DNA of 64,000 nucleotides from Diogma glabrata (lineage: Eukaryota > Arthropoda > Insecta > Diptera > Cylindrotomidae), in NCBI GenBank assembly GCA_963693315.1, contig OY856186.1:135518943-135582942 (forward strand), written 5' to 3'. The stretch's first letter is position 1. Every line of letters starts with the position of its first letter. Below the pieces are notes generated by a model that did no database searches, had not been told where the DNA came from, and saw nothing but the letters and a program-made list of their open reading frames with translations. A program made the position numbers and the translations under genes. Shown in pieces: positions 1-9,187 of this stretch.

Positions 1-64
1 AAAAATTGCCATCATCCTATGCAAATACAGGATGCTATTTTATCCACGACTGCAAAATATTTCG
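1..64 (-). repeat. Terminal fragment related to PLE-A flank
   Basis: The first 64 bases match, in reverse complement and with small indels, the stretch at about 36137-36205 just downstream of a Penelope-like fragment. Shared landmarks are the GTCGTGGATAAAATAGCATC segment and the GGATGATGGCAATT segment. No coding content. The parent element probably extends left of the window. Confidence 0.45.
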
Positions 65-599
65 GTCTTAAGTATTACATTCATGAGCTAAAAGTGAAAT
101 TCTTACCCCCACTGTTTTGTCATTTCTTGACGTTTTAGGACCTACTACTGATTCTTAAAAGCAAAAAAAAAAATGTATGCCTGTCTGCGGGCCGGCCGTC
201 TGGCCTTCACGACCGATGAAATCTAGAAAACGGATGAAGGGATTTTAAAAATTTTGGTTTCTAAAAATAGGTACGCTCAATGGTAAGAGCCGAAAGGACG
301 AAGTGTTCGATAACTGTACCGGAAGTGTGTCAAAAAAATCGTCAAGTGTGACAAAACAAGGAAATATGCATATTTTTTGCTTAAAAACGTTCGTTTTAAG
401 TGATAATGAGTAGGAACAAGGACATGAGGAAAAACCTAGATGGTCAGGATTGGTATGTGAGATCAAAAACTAGATTATTGCATTATAAGTTTGTCCAAAA
501 ATTGTTGTCAAATGTGTCAAAAGAAGATTTTTATTTATTTTTTCACCCAATTTTTTCACCCAAAAATTAAATTAATTATTTGTTTGACATGAAACTTTA
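65..599. other. AT-rich stretch without a recognisable gene
   Basis: I see no motif-bearing reading frame here. There is an adenine run near 164-172 and a short GC-rich patch near 188-200. The only open frame (245-466, minus) has no recognisable domain. Confidence 0.5.
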
Positions 600-685
600 T
601 AAAAAGGTATTTATGTGTTGTTGTGACACATATTCTAAACTCTATAACACAACACTTTTTATTTAAAAACAAAAAAAAAAAAAAA
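600..685 (+). mobile_element. 5'-truncated LINE 3' tail
   Basis: The segment reads AAAAGGTATTTATGTGTTGTTGTG, then an ACACATATTCTAAAC block, an AACACAACAC block, and ends in poly(A). The same 3' tail ends a LINE RT fragment at 41083-41667 (minus) and recurs at 12952-13075 (minus) and 32560-32665 (plus). It is a short, 5'-truncated copy of that LINE family, typical of target-primed retrotransposition. Confidence 0.65.
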
Positions 686-1021
686 CGTGAGACTTCAGAC
701 CGATGCTTATATTTTCCATAACTTCGTTATTTGCTGTCCGATTTGAATGCTTTTGTACATTTTAAGCTATTGAACTAAATTACACGCTGAAATTTTTTAA
801 TCTTGGATCTAGGGCTGCTAAACGCGATATAAGGGTTGCAAAGCGTGAAAATATGAGAAAATATGAGATTTTTCAACTTTAAACCGCCGTCGCGCTGCCT
901 TAAACTACTTTGATCGGATTTCTCCAGAACATTTTTTTCCTTTTGTGAAAAGGAACAAATTTTTGCCCTGAGACCTAAGAAATTCTAAAAAAAAAAATGC
1001 TCCATACAGCTAAGAGCCACC

Positions 1022-1025
<4 letters not shown>

Positions 1026-1058
<33 letters not shown>

Positions 1059-1258
1059 NNNNNNNNNNNNNNNNNNNNNNNNNNNNNNNNNNNNNNNNNN
1101 NNNNNNNNNNNNNNNNNNNNNNNNNNNNNNNNNNNNNNNNNNNNNNNNNNNNNNNNNNNNNNNNNNNNNNNNNNNNNNNNNNNNNNNNNNNNNNNNNNNN
1201 NNNNNNNNNNNNNNNNNNNNNNNNNNNNNNNNNNNNNNNNNNNNNNNNNNNNNNNNNN
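1026..1258. repeat. (TA)n array running into a 200-N gap
   Basis: A TA dinucleotide run at 1026-1058 is followed by exactly 200 N (1059-1258), which is a placeholder gap. The assembly probably broke inside a longer TA array, so the true length is unknown. Confidence 0.9.
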
Positions 1259-1624
1259 TAAGAACTAAAATTCCATAAATTTTGTTATGTGTTCTTCGTC
1301 GTTTTTCTGTTGTTTTCGTAATCCAAACAATAATAATTAACTAGAAGGCAGTTTAATATTTACGGATGTGGTTGGTTTAATGTTTATGGACATATTGCAA
1401 TTTGTATGGTTAGAATAGAATCATTTGTCAACAACTAGCATAAAAAATAACTCAAATTTGCAAAAAGAGAATGAGTTGAATTTTATTTTGTAAATTTTAT
1501 TGAGAAAAAACTGGACCTTTTGTTGTTCGGGTACTCGACCAAAATATCCGGATATTAAATACCCGAAAAATCTTCCTAAATAGCCGGGTACCCGGGTACC
1601 CGGATACCAAGATTGCAAACACTA
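1259..1624. other. Intergenic; GC-rich CCCGGGTACCCGG tract
   Basis: No gene recognised. At 1541-1615 a palindromic run of GGGTACCCGGGTACCC lies in AT-rich DNA next to GATTGCAAACACTA, which could be the edge of a small TIR element, but the other end is not visible because of the gap. Confidence 0.35.
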
Positions 1625-1888
1625 ATAGGCACAAATCTGTATAACACTACGCGTATACTACAAGATAGGTATGGTAGATTTCAAGAAATAATTTTTTTCA
1701 GTGAAAACCAAATAATTTTTTTTTAAAGTGCGAAATTGTTAATTTCTGGGCTAAATTGTGATACTACAAGATAGGCACAGAACTGTCCCATCACTACACG
1801 TATACTACAAGATAGGTACGGTAGATTAAATATAAAATTTATAAAGAAAACAGATTGAGTGCGAGTACCAATCATTGTTTTAAATAAA

Positions 1889-2989
1889 ATGGAGACCAAA
1901 GAAGCTCTAAACGCATTAGCCGAACAAATTAAGGTTATTGTTGAGCAGGTGCAAAAAATGACATTATTATCAGAGGAACATGAAAGAACTCTGGCATTTT
2001 TAAAGCAGCACCCTGTTAGAAATTCTGAAGAGGTTAAAAAACCATCAGAAATTTTTCAACAAATAACGTTCGATGTGTTCAGAATACCGGATCCCATTAA
2101 ATCGATACCTGAATATGACGGTAATCGAAAACAATTAAACGCGTGGATTCAGACAGCAGAAGATACACTAAACGTGTTCGAGCCTCTCGTGTCTGAACCA
2201 CAATTTAAAATTTACTCACAAGCAGTGAGTAACAAAATAAAAGGTAAAGCGAAGGACGCACTTTGTTTAGCTGGAAACCCGCAAAGTTTCCATGAAATTA
2301 AAACAATTCTCCTTGAAACGCTCGGTGACAAACAAGAGTTGTCATTTTACAAATCACAGCTTTGGGCAACCAAGCAAAGTGAAACCATGACTGTACATTC
2401 GTATTTTAATAAATGTAATGAGAATGTACAGAATATAAAAACTCTGGCGAAACAAAATGCCATTTACAATAATTCATGGCAAGCCATAAATAATTTTATC
2501 GATGAGGATGCATTAGTAGCATTCATATCGGGGTTGAGAAAACCATACTTTGAATATGCCCAAGCGGCTAGACCAAAGAATATAGAAGAAGCTTATGCTT
2601 TTCTATGTAAATTTAATTCGAACGAAATAATTTCGGAAAATTCTAGAAAACCTATCAATCTAATTCAAAATAAAAATATTTATTCAATTCATAAACCAAA
2701 AGAATGGAATCAAAATAATTTAAATTATAACAATCAGTTTCAAAACAAGCAAAATTTAATTAAGGTTGAAGATGTTTCTATGAGATCAAGAAACACGATC
2801 AATAGAAAACACATTCCAATGGAAGTGGATACTTCAATGAGAAGTAGAAACCCATATAGTAGAAAACAAGTCAACACTCACGAAATCCAAGAAGATCATG
2901 AGGTTGAAGACTTCAATTTAGAAGACTTAAATTTAGAAGAACCTCTACCTGATTTCGAGGTTAATTCGGGAAATTTTCAACAGGTTTAG
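1889..2989 (+). pseudogene. gag: Ty3/gypsy (errantivirus-like) Gag, family 1 copy 1
   Basis: This frame encodes 366 residues of an LTR-retrotransposon capsid polyprotein, which would package element RNA in cytoplasmic particles. The ATG at 1889 is chosen because the frame upstream of it starts only with a GTG. Residues about 60-270 show a gypsy-type capsid pattern: IPEYDGN and LNAWI near the start, KIKGKAKDAL in the middle, then FISGLRKPYF and EEAYAFLCKF. The C-terminal third is basic, with repeated SMRSRN motifs, then an acidic tail (NLEDLNLEEPLP). I see no CCHC knuckle, as is common in errantiviruses. Compared with copy 2, a CAG to TAG change at 2987 ends the frame eight codons early. Protease follows in the -1 frame, so the usual gag-pol frameshift layout is kept. 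Confidence 0.8.
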
Positions 2990-3531
2990 CAGGAAGATAC
3001 GGAAGATTAAATTTTCTTCCATATTTAGTATGCAATGGCATACAACAAAACCAAACAATTAAATTATTATTAGATACTGGAGCAAATAAAAATATTATTA
3101 AGTCCAATATCCTTCACGGAACACAAATTGTAAAACAAAATATTTCAATAAAAAATATATTAGGTAATCATTTTGTAAATAAAAAAGGTAAATTTAATGT
3201 TTTAGGTAATAACATACCAGAACAAACATTTTACGAATTAGATTTTCACAAATTCTTTGACGGAATTTTAGGCTCACAATCATTAGCTAAATTAAATGCG
3301 AAAATTTACTATAGAACAAATACTGTTTTTTTAAATAACATTAAATCGGTATCAGCATACCTGAATTCCAGTTATATGAAATGGTTTCAGTCCTACAGAA
3401 TACAGATCATTTCAACAAGTTTAAATAATGTTGTAGATAGAGTTTCACCACCTTGTACAATCATTTTAAGTGTTATATCGTCGATACCAGGTACTTTATT
3501 ACGTTTTGTGGAATTCATAGTTTCGAAATGA
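2974..3531 (+). pseudogene. Retropepsin (aspartic protease) remnant, family 1 copy 1
   Basis: In the -1 frame relative to gag, the translation includes LLLDTGANKNII, the retropepsin catalytic loop with an intact DTG, followed by a flap-like region and GILGSQSLAKLN, which fits the second conserved block (xLGxD-type) of gypsy proteases. The enzyme would cleave the Gag-Pol polyprotein. The frame stays open to a stop at 3529-3531, but after about 3450 it no longer resembles Pol and runs into a GTCGGA minisatellite. RT, RNase H and integrase are absent, so this is a 5' fragment of an element. Confidence 0.7.
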
Positions 3532-3559
3532 AACAAAAATATTTTCTATTACACATAGA

Positions 3560-3660
3560 AGTCGGAGTCGGAGTCAGAGTCAGAGTCGGAGTCAGAGTCA
3601 GAGCAAAAGTCGGAGTCGGAGTCAGAGTCAGAGTCGGAGTCGGGGTCAAAGTCGGAATAG
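3560..3660 (+). repeat. GTCGGA/GTCAGA minisatellite
   Basis: Six-base units GTCGGA and GTCAGA repeat about 16 times and give a Val-Gly/Val-Arg reading frame that is unlikely to be protein. The same array is at 56030-56130. It marks the point where the family-1 pol is cut off. Confidence 0.85.
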
Positions 3661-3812
3661 GATCTTATTTTTCATAATTGTTTCAAACAACTTCCATTAC
3701 AAGAAATTTTAACTTTTTTTTTCTTAATAGTTCTATCCTTATATAAGAACTGAATCTAAAAAATTATGGTGCAAATTATGAAACTTTTTGCAATCCATAC
3801 AATTTTAGAGCG

Positions 3813-3888
3813 ATCTAGTTTCGAACCAATGAGAAAATTTTAAACTTTAAAAAAGTTTATCATTCTCATCAGGGCTAGCCGACTAGAT
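3813..3888 (-). ncRNA. Type III hammerhead ribozyme, unit 1
   Basis: Read on the minus strand, the order is AUCUAGU-C (stem III strand and cleavage C17 of a GUC site), GGCUAGCC (stem I, 3 bp with a UA loop, also self-complementary), CUGAUGA (core box 1), a stem II of about 43 nt, GAA (core box 2), then ACUAGAU, which pairs perfectly over 7 bp with the first strand. G10.1-C11.1 and A15.1-U16.1 are both satisfied. Stem II closes as GAAUGA with UCA...UUC (4-nt bulge) and has an AAACUUU/AAAGUUU tip. The predicted cut is between the complements of 3881 and 3880. A competing AUGAGAA/UUCUCAU pairing exists. Confidence 0.7.
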
Positions 3889-3917
3889 AAACTCTACCAA
3901 AAAATGTCAACGCTAAT

Positions 3918-3926
3918 GTATATAAA
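3918..3926 (-). promoter_or_regulatory. TATA box upstream of the ribozyme
   Basis: The minus strand reads TTTATATAC about 34 nt before the 5' edge of the unit-1 hammerhead at 3888. With the usual 25-30 nt TATA-to-start spacing, transcription would begin at the ribozyme edge. The motif is repeated in each full unit. This is inferred from sequence only. Confidence 0.45.
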
Positions 3927-4267
3927 CCAAAAATTAGGTTACAACTCTAGCGAAGTGTAAAAACAAAAAATTTACATAAACATACATTTAATAAATTCAG
4001 GTTTAGTCAATTAATTTCTCTGGTGATCACTGTTTTGTTATACTCTAGACATTCTAGTATTGAATAACAAACTTGTATCGGTGAGAGGAAGATGACTAGT
4101 CTTCACTTGTGTCTATTGACACATGATCAACAATTAATTCAGTAAATTATTTGTGATATAACATCACCCCGATGGAAAATCTCCCATCAAGAATAATATA
4201 AGAACTGAATCTAAAAAATTATGGTGCAAATTATGAAACTTTTTGCAATCCATACAATTTTAGAGCG

Positions 4268-4339
4268 ATCTAGTTTCGAACCAATGAGAAAATTTTAAAC
4301 TTTAAAAAAGTTTATCATTCTCATCAGGGCTGACTAGAT
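4268..4339 (-). ncRNA. Hammerhead ribozyme, unit 2, stem I deleted
   Basis: The sequence is the same as unit 1 except for a 4-bp deletion that turns the 8-nt stem I into AGCC between C17 and the CUGAUGA box. Stem III and both core boxes are intact, but no stem I can form, so self-cleavage in cis should be lost or very weak. Confidence 0.6.
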
Positions 4340-4718
4340 AAACTCTACCAAAAAATGTCAACGCTAATGTATATAAACCAAAAATTAGGTTACAACTCTA
4401 GCGAAGTGTAAAAACAAAAAATTTACATAAACATACATTTAATAAATTCAGGTTTAGTCAATTAATTTCTCTGGTGATCACTGTTTTGTTATACTCTAGA
4501 CATTCTAGTATTGAATAACAAACTTGTATCGGTGAGAGGAAGATGACTAGTCTTCACTTGTGTCTATTGACACATGATCAACAATTAATTCAGTAAATTA
4601 TTTGTGATATAACATCACCCCGATGGAAAATCTCCCATCAAGAATAATATAAGAACTGAATCTAAAAAATTATGGTGCAAATTATGAAACTTTTTGCAAT
4701 CCATACAATTTTAGAGCG

Positions 4719-4794
4719 ATCTAGTTTCGAACCAATGAGAAAATTTTAAACTTTAAAAAAGTTTATCATTCTCATCAGGGCTAGCCGACTAGAT
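4719..4794 (-). ncRNA. Hammerhead ribozyme, unit 3
   Basis: It matches unit 1 in all stems and core boxes, including the GGCUAGCC stem I. With unit 1 it could release unit-length RNA from a minus-strand transcript of the array. Confidence 0.68.
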
Positions 4795-5769
4795 AAACTC
4801 TACCAAAAAATGTCAACGCTAATGTATATAAACCAAAAATTAGGTTACAACTCTAGCGAAGTGTAAAAACAAAAAATTTACATAAACATACATTTAATAA
4901 ATTCAGGTTTAGTCAATTAATTTCTCTGGTGATCACTGTTTTGTTATACTCTAGACATTCTAGTATTGAATAACAAACTTGTATCGGTGAGAGGAAGATG
5001 ACTAGTCTTCACTTGTGTCTATTGACACATGATCAACAATTAATTCAGTAAATTATTTGTGATATAACATCACCCCGATGGAAAATCTCCCATGATGGTG
5101 ATCACTGTTTTGTTATACTCTAGACATTCTAGTATTGAATAACAAACTTGTATCGGTGAGAGGAAGATGACTAGTCTTCACTTGTGTCTATTGACACATG
5201 ATCAACAATTAATTCAGTAAATTATTTGTGATATAACATCACCCCGATGGAAAATCTCCCATCAAGAATAATATAAGAACTGAATCTATATATTATTCTT
5301 GATGGGAGATTTTCCATCGGGGTGATGTTATATCACAAATAATTTACTGAATTAATTGTTGATCATGTGTCAATAGACACAAGTGAAGACTAGTCATCTT
5401 CCTCTCACCGATACAAGTTTGTTATTCAATACTAGAATGTCTAGAGTATAACAAAACAGTGATCACCATCATGGGAGATTTTCCATCGGGGTGATGTTAT
5501 ATCACAAATAATTTACTGAATTAATTGTTGATCATGTGTCAATAGACACAAGTGAAGACTAGTCATCTTCCTCTCACCGATACAAGTTTGTTATTCAATA
5601 CTAGAATGTCTAGAGTATAACAAAACAGTGATCACCAGAGAAATTAATTGACTAAACCTGAATTTATTAAATGTATGTTTATGTAAATTTTTTGTTTTTA
5701 CACTTCGCTAGAGTTGTAACCTAATTTTTGGTTTATATACATTAGCGTTGACATTTTTTGGTAGAGTTT

Positions 5770-5845
5770 ATCTAGTCGGCTAGCCCTGATGAGAATGATA
5801 AACTTTTTTAAAGTTTAAAATTTTCTCATTGGTTCGAAACTAGAT
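5770..5845 (+). ncRNA. Hammerhead ribozyme, inverted unit
   Basis: The inverted full unit puts the same ribozyme on the plus strand. All parts are present: ATCTAGTC, GGCTAGCC, CTGATGA, the stem II region, GAAA and the closing CTAGAT. Transcripts from either side of the palindrome would therefore each meet a ribozyme in sense orientation. Confidence 0.68.
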
Positions 5846-5980
5846 CGCTCTAAAATTGTATGGATTGCAAAAAGTTTCATAATTTGCACCATAATTTTTT
5901 AGATTCAGTTCTTATATTATTCTTGATGGGAGATTTTCCATCGGGGTGATGTTATATCACAAATAATTTACTGAATTAAT

Positions 5981-6346
5981 TAGTTCTATCCTTACTTTAA
6001 AATATATCAAATTTACAAAGAGGCCTTAATTCGTGTTCTTGTTATATTTAATTTTAAAGATTTTTAGTCCGTCTACGAGTCTAACATTCGAATTTTTCAT
6101 CATTTTTCCGAACTTCAGTGGTTAAAATGTTTTGTTGATAAAAATTGTTCGAAAAAATAATGAGCAATTAGAATTTTAGTCGGACTAGAAATATTTATAA
6201 TTAAATATCTCAAGAACACGACTTAACGCCTCTTTGAAAATTTGATATATTTTACAGTAAGGATAGAACTATTAAAAAAAAGGTAAAAATTTAATTAGTT
6301 ATTTAAAAATTTTTTGCTACTGGAAGTTGTTTGAAAAAATTATGAA
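5981..6346. repeat. Right part of a foldback element split by the ribozyme array
   Basis: Together with 3676-3741 this rebuilds the uninterrupted foldback seen at 56142-56560. The TAGTTCTATCCTTAC arm at 5981 is mirrored by AGTAAGGATAGAACTA near 6254-6270, and the outer ACAACTTCCA block is mirrored by TGGAAGTTGT near 6322. The ribozyme array landed inside its left arm. Confidence 0.7.
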
Positions 6347-6925
6347 AAATTTGAATTTTGTAATATTTTGATTTTAAAATTAATTACAAAAACAATTAAT
6401 TAATTTTTTTCAAACGATTAACTAATCACCTATCAAACAAAAAAAAAGTTTGATGCAAATAGTGTAGCCGTTCTTGAGAAATTTAATTTTAAAGTTAAAT
6501 CGGATGATCGGATTGGCAGAATCAAACTATGCATTTTAAAAAAATTGTAGAATAAGTTGAATTTTTTCATATTACATGCCAAGTTTCAAGAAAATCAAAA
6601 ATGGTCAAGTTTTCACAACTCGTTCTAGAACACATTCTTCTTCTATTCAGTCTTCTATATAACTTTTAACAACTCAATCATTTTTGTAGTCTAGTACTAC
6701 TTAAAAATTTCAGTCAATCGATTATTTGTTTATAAGTGGTAAAACGATCGCTGACTTTCAGTTACTTTAAAAACTGTAGTATTGACGAGCGTAGAGTTTT
6801 GTTTAAAAACACATTCTATCTGGGAATCAGAGTATATTTATCGTCAAAAACCAACTATTTCATTCATATATTTAAATATAGAAAAATCTAAGACTTGCAA
6901 GACAGGCAAAATTAAATATAAATCT
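6347..6925. other. AT-rich spacer shared by both duplication copies
   Basis: No gene or terminal repeat recognised. The same sequence is at about 56765-57325 in copy 2 with few differences. Confidence 0.5.
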
Positions 6926-7499
6926 TCTATATCTTCTATATAAATAAAATTCGATGTCTGTCTGTCTGTCTGTCTGTTTGGGATAAGCCCCGAAACGGCT
7001 GAATTGATTTAGATGAAACTTGACATACATAAAGATAGGAATGCCAGGTATGTCATAGGCTACTTTTTTTCATAGAATTTATAGTTTTTATAATAGAATT
7101 CTCCATTACTTAATTCATAGCAACGAGTTTGCCTAAATGTTGATTACGTACAATTGGTTTTTATTTGTTCTAATTATATATATGTACATATATGAGTATA
7201 ATTCATAACAACGAGTCTGCCTAAATGTTAATTAATTATATATGTTCTAATTATATATGAGTATGTAAGTATGTTTTTATTATATAGAGACAAATTTGTA
7301 TTTTGTTGTATATGTTTTAAATCCTAACTTGCAAGATTTTCTAATACATATGTTGTTTATAAAGATTTTTTATTTAGAGAAGAATTAATGTGTGTTGTAT
7401 GTATTGTATTTAGTTTATGTACATATTTGGTTTATTTATTTCGAGAGAAATTAGTAATTCGTTGTATATGTTTTAAATCGTAATACATAAAGATTAAAT
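6926..7499 (+). mobile_element. Helitron-like 5' segment with (TGTC)n
   Basis: TCTTCTATATAAATAAAATT is followed by ATGTCTGTCTGTCTGTCTG and a conserved tract ending GATGAAACTTGACATACA. Many insect Helitrons begin with TC plus a TATATA-rich lead and a TGTC microsatellite of this kind. I could not find a convincing CTRR end with hairpin at a fixed distance and no Rep/helicase is encoded, so the class is tentative. Copy 2 has it at about 57326-57899. Confidence 0.4.
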
Positions 7500-8520
7500 T
7501 TATTGCGTAGCTACTGGGGGGATCCCGTGGGCTTTGACCCTCCACTCCCCCTCTCCCTTCGCAAGGAAACGCACTCATAATCTTTTTATCCAACTTTAAT
7601 ACAGCTACTATCCATCACAATACAATTTCTTCTAATCTATTATGCATGCACCTTTTGCTTAACTAATTTCACAAAAACACATGGATTAAACATCCATATG
7701 TTTTTGTAAAATTAGTTAAGCAGAATGTGCATGCATAAAAGATTAAAGAAGAATGTATTGTGATGGATAGTAGCTCCTATAGTATTCTATATAACATGGT
7801 AGAAGTAGTACTATATACCAGTAGTACTATATACTATAGTGGTATATAGTACTACTGTTAGTAGTACTATATACCATGGTACTATATAGTATATACTATA
7901 TACTATACTACCAAAGTACTATATACCATAGTACTATACACCATGGAGATAGGCATGCTTAACCAAGGTGTTTTTGTAAATTAGTTAAGCAGAAGGTGCA
8001 TGCATAATAGATTATTATTAAAGAAGAATGTATTGTGATAGATAGTAGCTCCTATTATAGTATTCTATATACCATAGTAGAAGTAGTACTATATACCAGT
8101 AGGACTATATACTATAGTGGTATATAGTACTACTGGTACCGTATAGTATATAGTACTACTGTTATTTATTTAGGAATAATATTAATAAGAGTAATAATAA
8201 TAATAATAAGAGTACTACTGTTAGTAGTACTATATACCATCGTACTATATAGTTTATACTATATACTATACTACCACAGTACTATATACCATAGTACTAT
8301 ATACAATGGAGATAGGCATGTTTAATCCAGGTGTTTTCGTAAATTAGTTTAGCAGAAGGTGCATGCATAATAGATTAGAAGATATTGGATCGTGATTGAT
8401 AGTAGCTGTATCAAAGTTGGAAGAAAAGATTAAGAGTGCGTTCGCGTGCGGAGGGAGAGAGTGGGGGAGGGGGGAAAGGGGGGGGGAGCGAAGCCCGCAG
8501 GAGATCCCTGTAACGCGAAG
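7500..8520. repeat. Complex inverted-repeat element with TAGTACTATATAC clusters
   Basis: The outer inverted arms are about 7563-7680 (CGCACTC, CAACTTTAATACAGCTACTATC, TATGCATGCACC) and their reverse complement at about 8325-8440. They enclose internal modules near 7700, 7970 and 8335 that share GTTAAGCAGAAGGTGCATGC, and a dense run of the near-palindrome AGTACTATATAC. No coding frame. G/C-rich tips (CCCCCTCTCCC and GGGGGAGGGGG) cap both ends. Copy 2 equivalent: 57900-58925. Confidence 0.65.
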
Positions 8521-8615
8521 AAAATCTCTTTTAATTCAATTAACTACAAATTGAACATAATTTCCACTCATCTATCTGTGTTGTTTCGTCCAATAAAATT
8601 ATTCTATTCAATTAA

Positions 8616-9168
8616 CGGTCTATTCAAGTTTGGCTCTTAACAGCAACACAAGTCCTTGGTTTTGACTGCAGTTAAAAAGATTAATTTATTATAACAAGGA
8701 AATTATTTAATTAATTAATTCATGGAAATATTTGGCTGGAAACATATACACTTCGATTTTTTGATGCCAAAAAAATACTCGTGGAAGACTTAGGAGTCTT
8801 TTCTTTTGAAGGACAACACAGATGCCGAATCAACATTGAATAACTTAAGTATTTTTTTATGTTGTATATTAGTTCATTTGATAAATTAAATTGGTTTTTT
8901 CTGATTTGTTAAGTTAGTTTGGTCAGTAAATTACATAAATGTATATTTTGAGTTTTGCAAAAGAAATGATGATTAATGTTGATTAAATAAAAAAAATTAA
9001 TTGTGCATTTTAGTTTCGTTTTCTAATTTATTAAGAAAGTGTTTTTGTGTTTTGTGCTGTTGTTTGTGATTTTTTTAAAGGAATGAAAAGAAACTGCATC
9101 GTGGAAAATTTTCTGATAAAGGCCCGTCCCACCCACAAATTAGCGCTGCGTTAAAAGGTATGTTATAT
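8616..9168 (+). mobile_element. Probable 5' LTR of gypsy family 2, copy 1
   Basis: This 553-bp stretch recurs in direct orientation at 24331-24891, beyond the integrase of the same element, and is followed immediately by a TGGCAT primer-binding site. It contains AATAAA-type sites near 8986. The true 5' edge is uncertain because the inverted-repeat element at 7500-8520 abuts it, and the canonical TG...CA ends are not clear. Confidence 0.65.
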
Positions 9169-9169
9169 T

Positions 9170-9187
9170 TGGCATCCCATTGCGGGG
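9170..9187 (+). promoter_or_regulatory. Primer-binding site, gypsy family 2
   Basis: TGGCATCCCATTGCGGGG starts two bases after the end of the repeated LTR segment. A PBS pairs with the 3' end of a host tRNA (ending CCA) to prime minus-strand DNA. I cannot name the tRNA with certainty. Confidence 0.6.

Larger units (their letters stand above)
3742..5980 (-). mobile_element. Retrozyme-like hammerhead array (tandem plus inverted ~455-bp units)
   Basis: Units of about 455 bp start at 3741, 4196 and 4647 in tandem, followed by a partial unit. After a 13-bp spacer (5276-5288) the sequence reverses as a partial unit, a full unit and a partial unit. The flanks TAGTTCTATCCTTA at 3728-3741 and 5981-5994 are a 14-bp target-site duplication, and copy 2 has the single, empty site near 56197-56210. 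Each full unit carries on its minus strand a hammerhead-type core and, upstream, a TATA box. No protein is encoded. This matches the described style of metazoan retrozymes and ribozyme satellites (newt Satellite 2, Schistosoma Sm-alpha, Dolichopoda pDo500), though the unit itself is not one I recognise. Confidence 0.7.
4584..5980. repeat. 1.4-kb near-perfect palindrome
   Basis: Arms 4584-5275 and 5289-5980 (692 bp each) are inverted copies around a 13-nt spacer. The right arm ends exactly at the 14-bp target duplication, so the inversion was part of the inserted DNA and did not arise later in the flank. Confidence 0.85.

Noticed and set aside
3453..3677. Val-Gly/Val-Arg repeat protein frame (also 55841-56146).
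   Set aside because: It is the translation of a six-base GTCGGA minisatellite at the truncation point of a retrotransposon.
4000..5100. CRISPR-like or bacterial direct-repeat array.
   Set aside because: Units are ~455 bp with no spacers, and the genome context (introns, LTR elements, LINEs) is eukaryotic.
8446..8640. Arg/Gly-rich plus-strand frame (also 58837-59046).
   Set aside because: It starts in the G-rich tip of the inverted-repeat element and has no recognisable domain; the two copies differ by frame-changing G-run lengths at the start.
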